The notes: a model not told the origin generated them from the sequence alone. DNA of 7,688 nt from Sedimentisphaerales bacterium (GCA_016932895.1 JAFGCA010000523.1:1-7688), one strand, 5' to 3'; positions 1-6,865 are shown, numbered from the stretch's first letter. Translations and numbers: made by a program.

Positions 1-1
1 C

Positions 2-754
2 GCCATCGACGTGGGACATTACCAGACCAGTATCGCCAACGAGCGGAAGGCCGGGACGGTTCTCAACTACCATCCCAAGGGCAAAGGTCTCAACTGGCGC
101 ACGAACCTGTACTATCTTGAGACGACGGACTTCGGCAAATCGTGGCACGCCGCCAACGGGCGGAACCTGGACCTGCCGCTGACCGATCCGCAGAACGCCG
201 CTCTCGTGCACGACTGCGAGAAAGAGGGGCTGCTGGCCTATCTCAAGGACATTCGCTTCGACGAGCACGGCCTTCCCGTGATCCTCTACATCACCAGCAA
301 AGGCTTCGAGTCGGGTCCGAAGAACGATCCGCGCACCTGGACGACCGCGCGTTGGACGGGAGAGCAATGGGAGATTCGTCCCGTGACGACCTCCGACAAC
401 AACTACGACATGGGCTCGCTCTATATCGAGGACGACGGTACCTGGCGAATCGTCGGCCCCACCCAGACCGGGCCGCAGCCGTACAACCCTGGCGGGGAAA
501 TGGCCCAGTGGGCCAGCCGCGACCGGGGGGCGACCTGGCGCAAGGTCAAGGAACTGACGCACGACAGTGCGTTCAACCACACGTACGCCCGCCATCCCGT
601 CAATGTCCACGACGAATTCTATGCCCTTTGGGCCGACGGGCACGGGCGCCAGCCCTCGGAATCCTCGATCTACTTCTGCAACAAGGCCGGTGACGTATAT
701 CGGCTGCCGCACCAAATGGCGGGCGAATTCGCCAGGCCCGAACGCGTAGAATAG
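2..754 (+). CDS. BNR/Asp-box repeat protein, sialidase-like beta-propeller fragment (5' end cut off)
   Basis: This is the 3' part of a gene that begins before the window: the frame stays open to position 2 and reads A-I-D-V-G-H-Y-Q across a GTG at 11, which is probably an internal valine. About 250 residues are visible. Two Asp-box motifs (S/T-x-D-x-G-x-S/T-W) can be seen, T-T-D-F-G-K-S-W at 122-145 and S-R-D-R-G-A-T-W at 515-538. Such motifs mark the hairpin turns of six-bladed sialidase-type beta-propellers. The aromatic, Gly- and Asp-rich composition fits the BNR_4-like proteins common in carbohydrate-degrading bacteria. Catalytic residues of true sialidases (the Arg triad, the Tyr/Glu pair) cannot be checked in a fragment, so enzymatic activity is unproven. 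The stop lies 37 bases before the preferred start of the FAD oxidoreductase, which implies co-transcription. Export is likely for the family, but any signal peptide would lie outside the window. Confidence 0.75.
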   Translation, partial: AIDVGHYQTSIANERKAGTVLNYHPKGKGLNWRTNLYYLETTDFGKSWHAANGRNLDLPLTDPQNAALVHDCEKEGLLAYLKDIRFDEHGLPVILYITSKGFESGPKNDPRTWTTARWTGEQWEIRPVTTSDNNYDMGSLYIEDDGTWRIVGPTQTGPQPYNPGGEMAQWASRDRGATWRKVKELTHDSAFNHTYARHPVNVHDEFYALWADGHGRQPSESSIYFCNKAGDVYRLPHQMAGEFARPERVE

Positions 755-791
755 AAGGTCGTTCTTGATACCGAAAAAGGGACAGGGAACC

Positions 792-2828
792 GTGGAGACA
801 CGAGAAATAGCCAACCAGCGGGTGGTCTTCCATCGTTACAATACTCTCATTGTCGGCGCGGGCGCCGCCGGTATGAACTGCGCGGTGCATCTGTACGAAT
901 TCATGCGGCGCAGGGGCGTTGAGGATGCTCGAAACCGCATGGCCATCGTCACGGGCGGTTTGAAGCTTGGCACGTCACGCATGAGCGGATCGGACAAGCA
1001 GACCTACTACAAGGTGGGGACCAGCCCGGATGTGCCCGACTGCGCCGAGGCGTTCGCTCGGACGCTTACCGCCGGCGGGTGTTGTCATGGCGATCTGGCC
1101 CTGGCCGAAGGGATCAGCTCTCTGCGTGAGTTCTATCATCTGGTGCAGGCGGGCGTTCCGTTTCCCACCGACGCGACGGGCGCCTTTATCGGCTACAAGA
1201 CCGATCACGATCCGGCCGAAAGGGCCACCAGCGCCGGACCCAAGACCAGCAAGTTCATGAGCGAGTGCCTACAACGGCAGGTCGAGGACTATGGCGTCGA
1301 GATTTTCGATCAGCACGAGATGGCGCGCCTGCTCACTGTGGAGTCCGGCGGTTCCAGGCGAATCGCGGGCGTGATGACGCTCGACAAGCGTGCCATGGCC
1401 GAGTCAGACTACGGCGTCCACGTGTTTCTCGCGGACAACGTTGTGCTCGCAGCCGGTGGCCCGGGAGAACTCTACGAGACCAGCGTCTATCCCCGGGGGC
1501 AGCTTGGTATCCACGGGTTGGCCTTCAAGGCGGGATTGGCCGCGGAGAATGTCACCGAGTCGCAATTCGGATTGGCCAGCACGAAGTTTCGCTGGAATGT
1601 TTCGGGAACCTACATGCAGGCGGTGCCGCGCATCTTCAGCACGGATGCCGGCGGCGGGGACGAACGCGAGTTTCTCACCGACTTTTTCCCGTCCATGCGG
1701 ACGATGGCCACCGACATTTTCCTCAAGGGCTATCAGTGGCCTTTCGATCCGCAGAAGATCGAGAACTTCCAGTCTTCCCTGATTGACGTCCTGGTCTTCA
1801 ACGAGACGCAGAAGGGACGCCGGGTCTTCATGGATTTTCAGAAAAACCCCATCGGCACGGCCTCAATGGAGCCGTTTGCCGTTGGGAATCTCGAGCCTGA
1901 AGCATGCGAGTATCTCACCAGGGCGGGCGCCCTGCAGGCGACCCCGATCAAGCGTCTCGCGCATATGAATCCGCTTGCCATTGAGATTTACAGCGAAAAC
2001 GGCATCGATCTGTACTCTGAGCCGCTGGAGATTGCGGTTTGTGCCCAGCACAACAACGGGGGCTTCGCGGTGAACCGGTGGTGGGAGTCCAGCATCGCGC
2101 ATACGTTCGTGATCGGTGAGATGGCCGGCACCCACGGCGTCAAGCGACCCGGCGGCTCGGCCCTCAACGCCGGGCAGGTCGGTGGCCTGCGCGCCGCCGA
2201 GTTTATCGTCAATGCCTATGGTTGCGACGTGGCGGATTATGCCGACGCCGAAGAACAGGTTGACCGGCAGATTCAAGAGCTTGTCGCTATCCTTACCCGA
2301 TGGGGCGAATCCTCGGGCTGCGCGCCCCGGGATGCGTTCGAAGAGATTCAGAATCGTATGACTGCTTCTGCAGGACACATCCGGGAGATTGGCGACGCGA
2401 AAGCGAGTTTGCACGAGGCGGTTCAGCTTTGCCAGCGCATCCGGGCGGAAGGCCTGGCTGCGAAGGATTCGCGTACGCTCGTGGCCGCGATACAGGCCGA
2501 ACATCTGGCCTTGACGAGCGTGGCGTACCTCAAGGCGATTGTTGCGCTGCTCGCCGGCGGCGCCGGTTCGCGCGGCTCGTATCTGGTGCTCAGCGACGAC
2601 GGCACCGCGGGTCATCCGGACGTCCTCGACAAGCACACCGGCGCGCCGCTGACGTTCAAGCCGGAGAATGAGAGCCTGAGAAACTCGATCCTGCGCCTCG
2701 AATACGACGAGGAGGCCGCCGATCTGTTTACCTGCACGACGGTTGCTCCGCGACCGGCTCCGAGTGACAGAAAGGCCTTCGAGCCGGCCTGGCAGGACTA
2801 TCGAGAGGGCAAGATCTATTACGTGTGA
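792..2828 (+). CDS. FAD-dependent oxidoreductase, fumarate reductase/succinate dehydrogenase flavoprotein-like
   Basis: The protein has 678 residues from the GTG at 792, or 687 from a TTG at 765. I prefer GTG: it has AAGGGA nine bases upstream and the protein then starts M-E-T-R-E-I. The TTG also has AGAAGG upstream and cannot be excluded. Counting from the TTG, a Rossmann FAD-binding motif G-A-G-A-A-G is at residues 31-36, after the beta strand Y-N-T-L-I-V. A second FAD-domain strand, V-V-L-A-A-G-G, is at 226-232. The family's C-terminal FAD signature is at 429-464: H429 before G-G, then G451-E452, then R461-P-G-G. H429 and R461 sit where fumarate reductases carry substrate-binding His and Arg. 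The segment around 70-80 lacks the His that binds FAD covalently in SdhA/FrdA, so FAD is probably non-covalent. A helical domain follows from about 495. No Fe-S or membrane-anchor subunit is next to it, and no signal peptide is visible. Family assignment is firm; the substrate is unknown. Confidence 0.85.
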   Translation: METREIANQRVVFHRYNTLIVGAGAAGMNCAVHLYEFMRRRGVEDARNRMAIVTGGLKLGTSRMSGSDKQTYYKVGTSPDVPDCAEAFARTLTAGGCCHGDLALAEGISSLREFYHLVQAGVPFPTDATGAFIGYKTDHDPAERATSAGPKTSKFMSECLQRQVEDYGVEIFDQHEMARLLTVESGGSRRIAGVMTLDKRAMAESDYGVHVFLADNVVLAAGGPGELYETSVYPRGQLGIHGLAFKAGLAAENVTESQFGLASTKFRWNVSGTYMQAVPRIFSTDAGGGDEREFLTDFFPSMRTMATDIFLKGYQWPFDPQKIENFQSSLIDVLVFNETQKGRRVFMDFQKNPIGTASMEPFAVGNLEPEACEYLTRAGALQATPIKRLAHMNPLAIEIYSENGIDLYSEPLEIAVCAQHNNGGFAVNRWWESSIAHTFVIGEMAGTHGVKRPGGSALNAGQVGGLRAAEFIVNAYGCDVADYADAEEQVDRQIQELVAILTRWGESSGCAPRDAFEEIQNRMTASAGHIREIGDAKASLHEAVQLCQRIRAEGLAAKDSRTLVAAIQAEHLALTSVAYLKAIVALLAGGAGSRGSYLVLSDDGTAGHPDVLDKHTGAPLTFKPENESLRNSILRLEYDEEAADLFTCTTVAPRPAPSDRKAFEPAWQDYREGKIYYV

Positions 2829-2832
2829 CGTA

Positions 2833-2840
2833 AAGGAGGT
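2833..2840 (+). promoter_or_regulatory. Shine-Dalgarno site of the PfkB kinase
   Basis: AAGGAGGT is a full-strength match to the 16S rRNA 3' end. It fills the 15-base gap between the oxidoreductase stop and the kinase ATG at 2844. The spacing to the ATG is short (three bases after the final T). It fixes the kinase start and indicates efficient independent initiation within a shared transcript. Confidence 0.8.
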
Positions 2841-2843
2841 ACC

Positions 2844-3944
2844 ATGGCGATCATCGACGTCAAACCGGCATCCGTGTGCAGGTACGATATTCTGTCGTTG
2901 GGCGAGGTCATGATTCGCCTGGACCCCGGCGCCGAGCGCATCCATACGACTCGTCACTTCCGGGTCTGGGAAGGAGGAGGCGAATACAACGTGGCGCGCG
3001 GTTTGAAACGCTGCTTCGGCAAGCGCGCCGCCGTCGTTACGGCTATCGTGGACAATCCCGTGGGCCGGTTGCTGGAAGATTTGATGTTGCAGGGCGGCGT
3101 CAGTCTGGAATGCGTCAAGTGGGTGCCCTTCGACGGAATCGGCAGAAAGACGCGGGTGGGTCTGAACTTCACCGAGCGCGGTTTCGGTGTGCGAGCGGCC
3201 GTGGGCTGCTCCGACCGGGCCAACAGTGCCGCCTCCCAGTTGCAGAAGGGCGACATCGACTGGGAAAGGATCTTCGGACAGGATGGCGTACGCTGGTTCC
3301 ACACGGGCGGTATTTTCGCGGGCCTGTCGGAGACCACTCCCGAGGTCATTATCGAGGCCGTTACGACCGCGAAGAAATACGGGGCCGCCGTTTCGTACGA
3401 TCTGAATTATCGCAATTCTCTGTGGAGGGACATCGGCGGTCAGGAGAAGGCTCGTGAAGTGAATCGCGCGATTGCTCCCCATGTCGATGTGATGCTGGGC
3501 AACGAAGAGGATTTCACGGCCGCCCTGGGTTTCGAGGTCAAGGGATTGGACAAGGGCTATTCGAAACTCGATCCGGCCAATTTCAAGAAGATGATCGAGG
3601 CTGCCGTCGAAGAGTTCCCGAACTTTAAGGTTGTCGCGACCACCTTGCGCAATGCGAAGACGGCTTCATCGAATGATTGGGGGGCCGTGATCTATGCCGG
3701 AGGCGAGTTCCACGACGCCGCTTTGCGTGAGAATCTCGACATCTACGACCGCGTCGGCGGGGGCGACAGCTTCGCGTCGGGGCTGATCTACGGCCTGATG
3801 GAAGGCAAGAGCGCCCAGGAAGCAGTGAACTACGGCGCCGCCCACGGGGCACTGGCCATGACGACGCCGGGCGATACCACCACGGCCTCGCTGGCCGAGG
3901 TCGAAAAGATCATGAAAGGCGGCGGCGCCCGAGTGGACCGATAA
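2844..3944 (+). CDS. PfkB-family carbohydrate kinase, 2-keto-3-deoxygluconate kinase-like
   Basis: This 366-residue ribokinase-fold (PfkB) kinase transfers phosphate from ATP to a sugar hydroxyl in the cytoplasm. The N-terminal strand L-S-L-G-E-V-M-I-R-L (18-26) resembles the opening of KDG kinases. The substrate-lid region has G-G-G-E-Y-N-V-A-R-G at 44-53. Y-D-L-N-Y-R-x-x-L-W at 185-194 is the pattern typical of KDG-kinase-type members, and N-E-E-D-F is at 220-224. PfkB signature 2 is D-R-V-G-G-G-D-S-F at 302-310, with D308 as the catalytic base and the preceding glycines as the anion hole. T-P-G-D follows at 341-344. The length is slightly above the usual 300-340 residues. It sits 15 bases after the oxidoreductase stop and 35 bases before the isomerase ATG. 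KDG is one possible substrate. Because the next gene encodes an aldose-1-phosphate isomerase, another ketose, acid sugar or pentose is equally possible. Confidence 0.88.
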   Translation: MAIIDVKPASVCRYDILSLGEVMIRLDPGAERIHTTRHFRVWEGGGEYNVARGLKRCFGKRAAVVTAIVDNPVGRLLEDLMLQGGVSLECVKWVPFDGIGRKTRVGLNFTERGFGVRAAVGCSDRANSAASQLQKGDIDWERIFGQDGVRWFHTGGIFAGLSETTPEVIIEAVTTAKKYGAAVSYDLNYRNSLWRDIGGQEKAREVNRAIAPHVDVMLGNEEDFTAALGFEVKGLDKGYSKLDPANFKKMIEAAVEEFPNFKVVATTLRNAKTASSNDWGAVIYAGGEFHDAALRENLDIYDRVGGGDSFASGLIYGLMEGKSAQEAVNYGAAHGALAMTTPGDTTTASLAEVEKIMKGGGARVDR

Positions 3945-3965
3945 GTTCTCGGCTGACGCCGGTGC

Positions 3966-3971
3966 GGAAGG
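3966..3971 (+). promoter_or_regulatory. Shine-Dalgarno site deciding the MtnA-family start
   Basis: GGAAGG lies eight bases before the ATG at 3980. This favours that ATG over an in-frame GTG at 3962, which would place the ribosome binding site inside the coding region and add six basic residues not expected in the family. Confidence 0.7.
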
Positions 3972-3979
3972 CAAAACGC

Positions 3980-5038
3980 ATGATTGCACAGACAGTGAAG
4001 TGGGTAGGTGGAACTGACGGCGTGTTGGAGTTGATTGACCAGCGTCGCTTGCCGGTGGAGTTCGTCACATTGCAGGTTTGCGACGTCGAGCAGCTTCACG
4101 AGGCGATTCGCACGTTGGCCGTTCGCGGTGCGCCCGCGATCGGCGTCGCTGCCGCCTACGGACCTGTCATTGCTCTGCAGAAACTCGACGCGGGCGAGGG
4201 GTTGTCTGCCGCCGTGGACCGCGCATTGCAGGCGTGCGATTTTCTGGCCTCGTCTCGCCCGACCGCCGTCAATTTGTTCTGGGCCCTCGACCGCATGCGC
4301 GCCCGGGCAAGGGACGTGGGTTCTGATGTCAACGCCACGCCGCAAGATCTCCATGAGGCGCTGTTGACCGAAGCGAACGCCATCTACGAGGAAGATGTCG
4401 AGATGTGCCGGCGTATCGGCGCCAATGGTGAGAAGTTCATCGAAGACGGCGCCGGCGTTCTGACGCACTGCAACGCCGGCGCGTTAGCTACGGCCGGGCA
4501 GGGGACCGCCCTGTCGGTTCTGTTCGAAGCTCACGCCAAGGGCAAGCGATTTACGGTCTATGCCGATGAGACGCGTCCGCTGCTCCAGGGCGCGCGTCTG
4601 ACGGCGTGGGAGCTTCAGCAGGCCGGGATTGACGTGCGGGTGATCTGCGACAATATGGCGGGCTATTTGATGAAGCAGGGAAAGATTGCGGCGGTCATCA
4701 CCGGGGCCGACCGCATCGCCGCCAACGGTGACACGGCCAACAAGATCGGCACCTACAGCCTGAGCGTTCTGGCGAAGCACCACGGGATTCCCTTTTATAT
4801 CGCGGCCCCATCGAGCACGTTCGACCTGACCCTGGCCAGCGGAGCCGAGATCCCCATCGAACAGCGGGACGCCTCGGAGGTGACCCGGTTCGGCGGCGTG
4901 CAGACCGCCCCCGACGGTGTCGGCGTCTGCAATCCGGCGTTCGACGTGACCGACGCCGGGAATGTCTCTGCCATCATTACCGAAAAGGGGGCGATCGAAA
5001 GACCCAGCGCAGAACGGATCCGGAATTTGCTGGGATAG
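3980..5038 (+). CDS. mtnA: MtnA-family aldose-1-phosphate isomerase (methylthioribose-1-phosphate isomerase-like)
   Basis: This 352-residue, full-length member of the MtnA/eIF2B-alpha-beta-delta family opens ribose-1-phosphate-type rings to ribulose-1-phosphates. MtnA converts 5-methylthioribose-1-phosphate to 5-methylthioribulose-1-phosphate in methionine salvage. Family motifs occur in order: R-G-A-P-A-I-G at 49-55, T-H-C-N-A-G at 162-167 with catalytic Cys164, Y-A-D-E-T-R-P at 194-200, G-A-D-R at 242-245 with catalytic Asp244, and N-K-I-G-T-Y at 254-259. C164 and D244 match the Cys160/Asp240 pair of the Bacillus enzyme with a constant offset, so the enzyme should be active. It closes the operon with the PfkB kinase 35 bases upstream. 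No MtnK-type kinase, MtnP phosphorylase, MtnB dehydratase or aldolase is in the window. The natural substrate could therefore be methylthioribose-1-P, 5-deoxyribose-1-P or another aldose-1-P. Family assignment is very secure; the symbol names the family, not a proven substrate. Confidence 0.92.
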   Translation: MIAQTVKWVGGTDGVLELIDQRRLPVEFVTLQVCDVEQLHEAIRTLAVRGAPAIGVAAAYGPVIALQKLDAGEGLSAAVDRALQACDFLASSRPTAVNLFWALDRMRARARDVGSDVNATPQDLHEALLTEANAIYEEDVEMCRRIGANGEKFIEDGAGVLTHCNAGALATAGQGTALSVLFEAHAKGKRFTVYADETRPLLQGARLTAWELQQAGIDVRVICDNMAGYLMKQGKIAAVITGADRIAANGDTANKIGTYSLSVLAKHHGIPFYIAAPSSTFDLTLASGAEIPIEQRDASEVTRFGGVQTAPDGVGVCNPAFDVTDAGNVSAIITEKGAIERPSAERIRNLLG

Positions 5039-5159
5039 CTGCCGCCTGGCGGAATTCGGCGAGCATGAGCCCCCGGTCCTCGCAGTACGATCAGCACAGC
5101 GCGATAGGCGCACCTCTCAAGAGTTGCTTCTATTGGGTGCGAACCAGCTCCGCTCGGTA

Positions 5160-5429
5160 TCAGGCGACGGCGACGACTTCCTTGACCTCGGGCAGGTGTT
5201 GCCTCAGAATGCGCTCGATGCCCATTTTCATCGTCATCGTGGCTCCGGGACAACCCTGGCACGCTCCCTGCAGGCGGACTTTCACGGTTTTGTCGTCGTC
5301 CACGCCTACCAGTTGGACGTCGCCTCCATGACCTTGCAGGGCGGGCCGGACTGTCTCTATGATCTCTTTAACCTGCTCTTCGAAACTTTTCTCAGCGTTA
5401 GCTTCGCCGGGACTATTCATATCTGACAT
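5160..5429 (-). CDS. NifU C-terminal-domain (Nfu-type) Fe-S cluster scaffold protein
   Basis: This 89-residue cytosolic protein is made of the Nfu domain alone behind a short acidic N-terminal extension. Nfu proteins carry a [4Fe-4S] cluster between two subunits and pass it to target enzymes. The hallmark R-P-x-L-Q-x-H-G-G-D-V is at 28-38, and the cluster motif is C57-Q-G-C60 followed by P-G-A at 61-63. The rest, about 66-87, reads M-T-M-K-M-G-I-E-R-I-L, a typical amphipathic helix, ending in an E-V-x-x-V strand. I chose the ATG at 5429 over a TTG at 5435 because GGAG (5440-5437) lies seven bases before the ATG. It converges with the MtnA-family gene and diverges from the TIM-barrel gene, so it is probably a single-gene transcript. 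It lacks the A-type N-terminal domain of NfuA and the NifU N-terminal scaffold domain, as in many short housekeeping homologues. Confidence 0.92.
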   Translation of the reverse strand: MSDMNSPGEANAEKSFEEQVKEIIETVRPALQGHGGDVQLVGVDDDKTVKVRLQGACQGCPGATMTMKMGIERILRQHLPEVKEVVAVA

Positions 5430-5821
5430 CGGCAATCTCCATGAATCGATTTGGAATCATTATAGCGACCGGCGGGCCAAGGGCCAAGCCTTTTCATCAT
5501 TACCGCGATGCGCCTCGACGGTTCGCCCTTTTCGGCCTTTCTCCAGGCATTCTCTCTCTTGAGAGTGCGGCGAAAAAAACTTCGCAGAATTGATGCGAGG
5601 GACGGTTCGGATGCCTCTGCATCTCCATGCGTGGCCATATGGGCCATACGCTATTTTATTGGACAAAGCCGGAACCTCGGGACGGAAACCCGTCTGCTGA
5701 CACGAAAGACGTCTCAAAAAGGCCCTCGAATCGGCCAGAAAGGCTCAACTCCTCGCAGGTTTCAATCGATAATATTCTGAGCCGTATAAGGACATTGTCA
5801 GGCCTGCATGGGGATGGCATC
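5430..5821. other. Divergent intergenic region between the Nfu and TIM-barrel genes
   Basis: These 392 bases separate two divergent starts. The left edge holds the Nfu promoter. The right half must hold the promoter of the TIM-barrel gene. Two AT-rich -10 candidates, GATAAT at 5768-5773 and TATAAG at 5785-5790, lie close to its ATG, but neither has a convincing -35 box. Short symmetric elements occur, C-T-C-T-C/G-A-G-A-G at 5554-5565 and T-G-G-C-C/G-G-C-C-A at 5632-5646. They are too short to call operators. The open frames here lack ribosome binding sites and protein-like composition, so I see no gene, tRNA or riboswitch. Confidence 0.5.
5459..5487 (-). promoter_or_regulatory. Sigma-70-type promoter of the Nfu gene
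   Basis: On the minus strand a perfect -10 box TATAAT (5464-5459) is preceded, after exactly 17 bases, by TTGGCC (5487-5482), which keeps the TTG of the -35 consensus. Transcription would start near 5452. That leaves a leader of about 20-25 bases holding the GGAG ribosome binding site before the ATG at 5429. The match and its placement directly upstream of the gene support it; no operator is evident. Confidence 0.6.
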
Positions 5822-6622
5822 ATGCGAATCAGATATGTTGTATCCACGATGGTCTTCTGGTGGCGGGAACACCCTCTCTCGTTCGAGCAGGAGTGTCAGT
5901 ATCTCAAGTCACTGGGATTTGGCATCGAACTCTGGCCCAGTATTCGGGGGCAGAACGAGTGTCGTTACCAGCGGCGCAACTGGCCGCGCCTCCAGGCGGC
6001 CACACAGGACATGCTGGTCTCCATGCGGTCCCGGACCGACAAGCCCACGTTGGAGCAGTGGGCCGAGCAGATTGAGTGCGCCAGGCTGCTCGGCGGGAGC
6101 ATCGTGACCGAATTGCAGAGCCTGGAGATCGCTCCCAACGCGGCGCTCAACGGCACCCACTTTGCCGCCGAGGTCGTCAAAATGGCCGAGGACAGCAACG
6201 TGCAGCTTTGCCTGGAAACCGGTCCGCTGCCGACCATGCTCAGCGTGGGAGAACGCTTCGATTCCATCCGGTACTGCCTGGATACGGGATACGCGAACAT
6301 CGATCCCAGGTACCCCTTCGAGCGATACGTGGACGAGCTGGCTCCGCGCGTCGCGCATCTGCATTTGACGGACAACTACGGCCAGACGGACGATCACGAG
6401 CCGCCGGGTTTGCACGGGGGAATCCCGCACGAGAACTGGAACTACTTGCTCAGCGCCCTGCAGAAGTACGATACGGATGTGGTGGGGGCCTTCGAGATGT
6501 GTCCTTGCATGCCGGGAGTGATGATTCGTCAAGCCAGCGAGTTTGTTTTCGATGTCCTCAAGTGGCCGAATCGTCCTCAAAAGCAGCCCGACTACGCCGA
6601 GATGAGCTATAACCCCACCTGA
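5822..6622 (+). CDS. Sugar phosphate isomerase/epimerase family TIM-barrel protein
   Basis: The protein has 266 residues from the ATG at 5822, chosen because GGGGA (5810-5814) lies seven bases upstream and because the family's first beta strand (R-I-R-Y-V-V-S-T) starts there. A longer frame back to 5627 adds 65 low-quality residues. It belongs to the xylose-isomerase-like/AP endonuclease 2 superfamily, metal-dependent TIM barrels that isomerise or epimerise sugars and inositols. Strand-end residues fit in order: E36 in I-E-L-W, E132 in C-L-E-T-G, D154 in L-D-T-G-Y-A-N, H181 and D184 in H-L-H-L-T-D-N, a D-x-H-x-P-P-G loop around 191-196, and E225 in F-E-M. E132, D154, H181 and E225 match the usual four metal ligands. 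The residue that is commonly His three positions after D154 is Tyr157 here. No signal peptide is seen. The gene stands alone: a divergent gene lies before it, and a hairpin plus a new promoter follow. The substrate is unknown. Confidence 0.85.
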   Translation: MRIRYVVSTMVFWWREHPLSFEQECQYLKSLGFGIELWPSIRGQNECRYQRRNWPRLQAATQDMLVSMRSRTDKPTLEQWAEQIECARLLGGSIVTELQSLEIAPNAALNGTHFAAEVVKMAEDSNVQLCLETGPLPTMLSVGERFDSIRYCLDTGYANIDPRYPFERYVDELAPRVAHLHLTDNYGQTDDHEPPGLHGGIPHENWNYLLSALQKYDTDVVGAFEMCPCMPGVMIRQASEFVFDVLKWPNRPQKQPDYAEMSYNPT

Positions 6623-6679
6623 TCGGCATCCCAATCATAGCCGAACTGCCTCTTCCACAGCGGGGCAGACAACGATAGC

Positions 6680-6711
6680 GAAAGGCCAGGCGTGATACAG
6701 CTTGGCCTTTC
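6680..6711 (+). terminator. Strong hairpin after the TIM-barrel gene, possible terminator
   Basis: GAAAGGCCA (6680-6688) is repeated inverted as TGGCCTTTC (6703-6711). The stem extends by three inner pairs (one G-U) to 12 pairs around an eight-base loop. It lies 58 bases after the isomerase stop and before the lipoprotein promoter, where a terminator is expected. A clean U-tract is missing: only the UUU inside the 3' arm, then CCC. Rho-independent function is therefore uncertain, and it could instead be a 3'-end stabilising structure. Confidence 0.45.
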
Positions 6712-6777
6712 CCAATGCGCGTGTTCCGGTTCCCGCCTCCATTCTTCCACCGGTCCATTTCGGCCCCTGGAAAACTG

Positions 6778-6805
6778 TTGACACCGGCAAGGCCGTCCTT
6801 AAGAT
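6778..6805 (+). promoter_or_regulatory. Sigma-70-type promoter of the lipoprotein gene
   Basis: A perfect -35 box TTGACA (6778-6783) is followed after 16 bases by TAAGAT (6800-6805), four of six matches to the -10 consensus. Transcription would start near 6811-6813, giving a leader of about 54 bases before the ATG at 6866. Confidence 0.55.
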
Positions 6806-6810
6806 AGGAA

Positions 6811-6832
6811 CGAGGACAATTTGTAGTTCTCG
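6811..6832 (+). promoter_or_regulatory. Possible 5' leader stem-loop of the lipoprotein mRNA
   Basis: CGAGGAC (6811-6817) can pair with GTTCTCG (6826-6832) in RNA, giving seven pairs including one G-U around the loop AATTTGTA. It starts almost exactly where the predicted transcript begins, so it may cap the 5' end and protect the mRNA. It does not overlap the ribosome binding site. It is visible only as an inverted repeat and could be chance. Confidence 0.3.
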
Positions 6833-6851
6833 CGTTTTCTATGTTTTGCAT

Positions 6852-6857
6852 GGGAGG
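6852..6857 (+). promoter_or_regulatory. Shine-Dalgarno site of the lipoprotein gene
   Basis: GGGAGG lies eight bases before the ATG at 6866. This is near-ideal sequence and spacing, and it fixes the start directly before a signal peptide. Confidence 0.75.
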
Positions 6858-6865
6858 TTCAACCG

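Noticed and set aside
1863..3482. A 539-residue open frame on the minus strand, antisense to the FAD oxidoreductase and the kinase.
   Set aside because: It overlaps two genes with clear family motifs. Its Arg/Ala/His-rich translation has no recognisable motif, and long antisense frames are common in GC-rich genes.
5109..5141. An inverted repeat CGCACC/GGTGCG between the convergent MtnA-family and Nfu genes, considered as a shared terminator.
   Set aside because: Only six pairs with a loop of about 20 bases and no T-tract on either strand. It could easily be chance.
5508..5780. An open frame in the divergent intergenic region, considered as a small gene.
   Set aside because: No ribosome binding site, a composition dominated by Arg and Ser, and no motif. 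It spans the stretch where regulatory sequence is expected.
5627..5821. An N-terminal extension of the TIM-barrel protein to an upstream ATG at 5627.
   Set aside because: The extra 65 residues look non-coding and polar, no ribosome binding site precedes 5627, and the family's first beta strand begins at the 5822 start, which has a good ribosome binding site.
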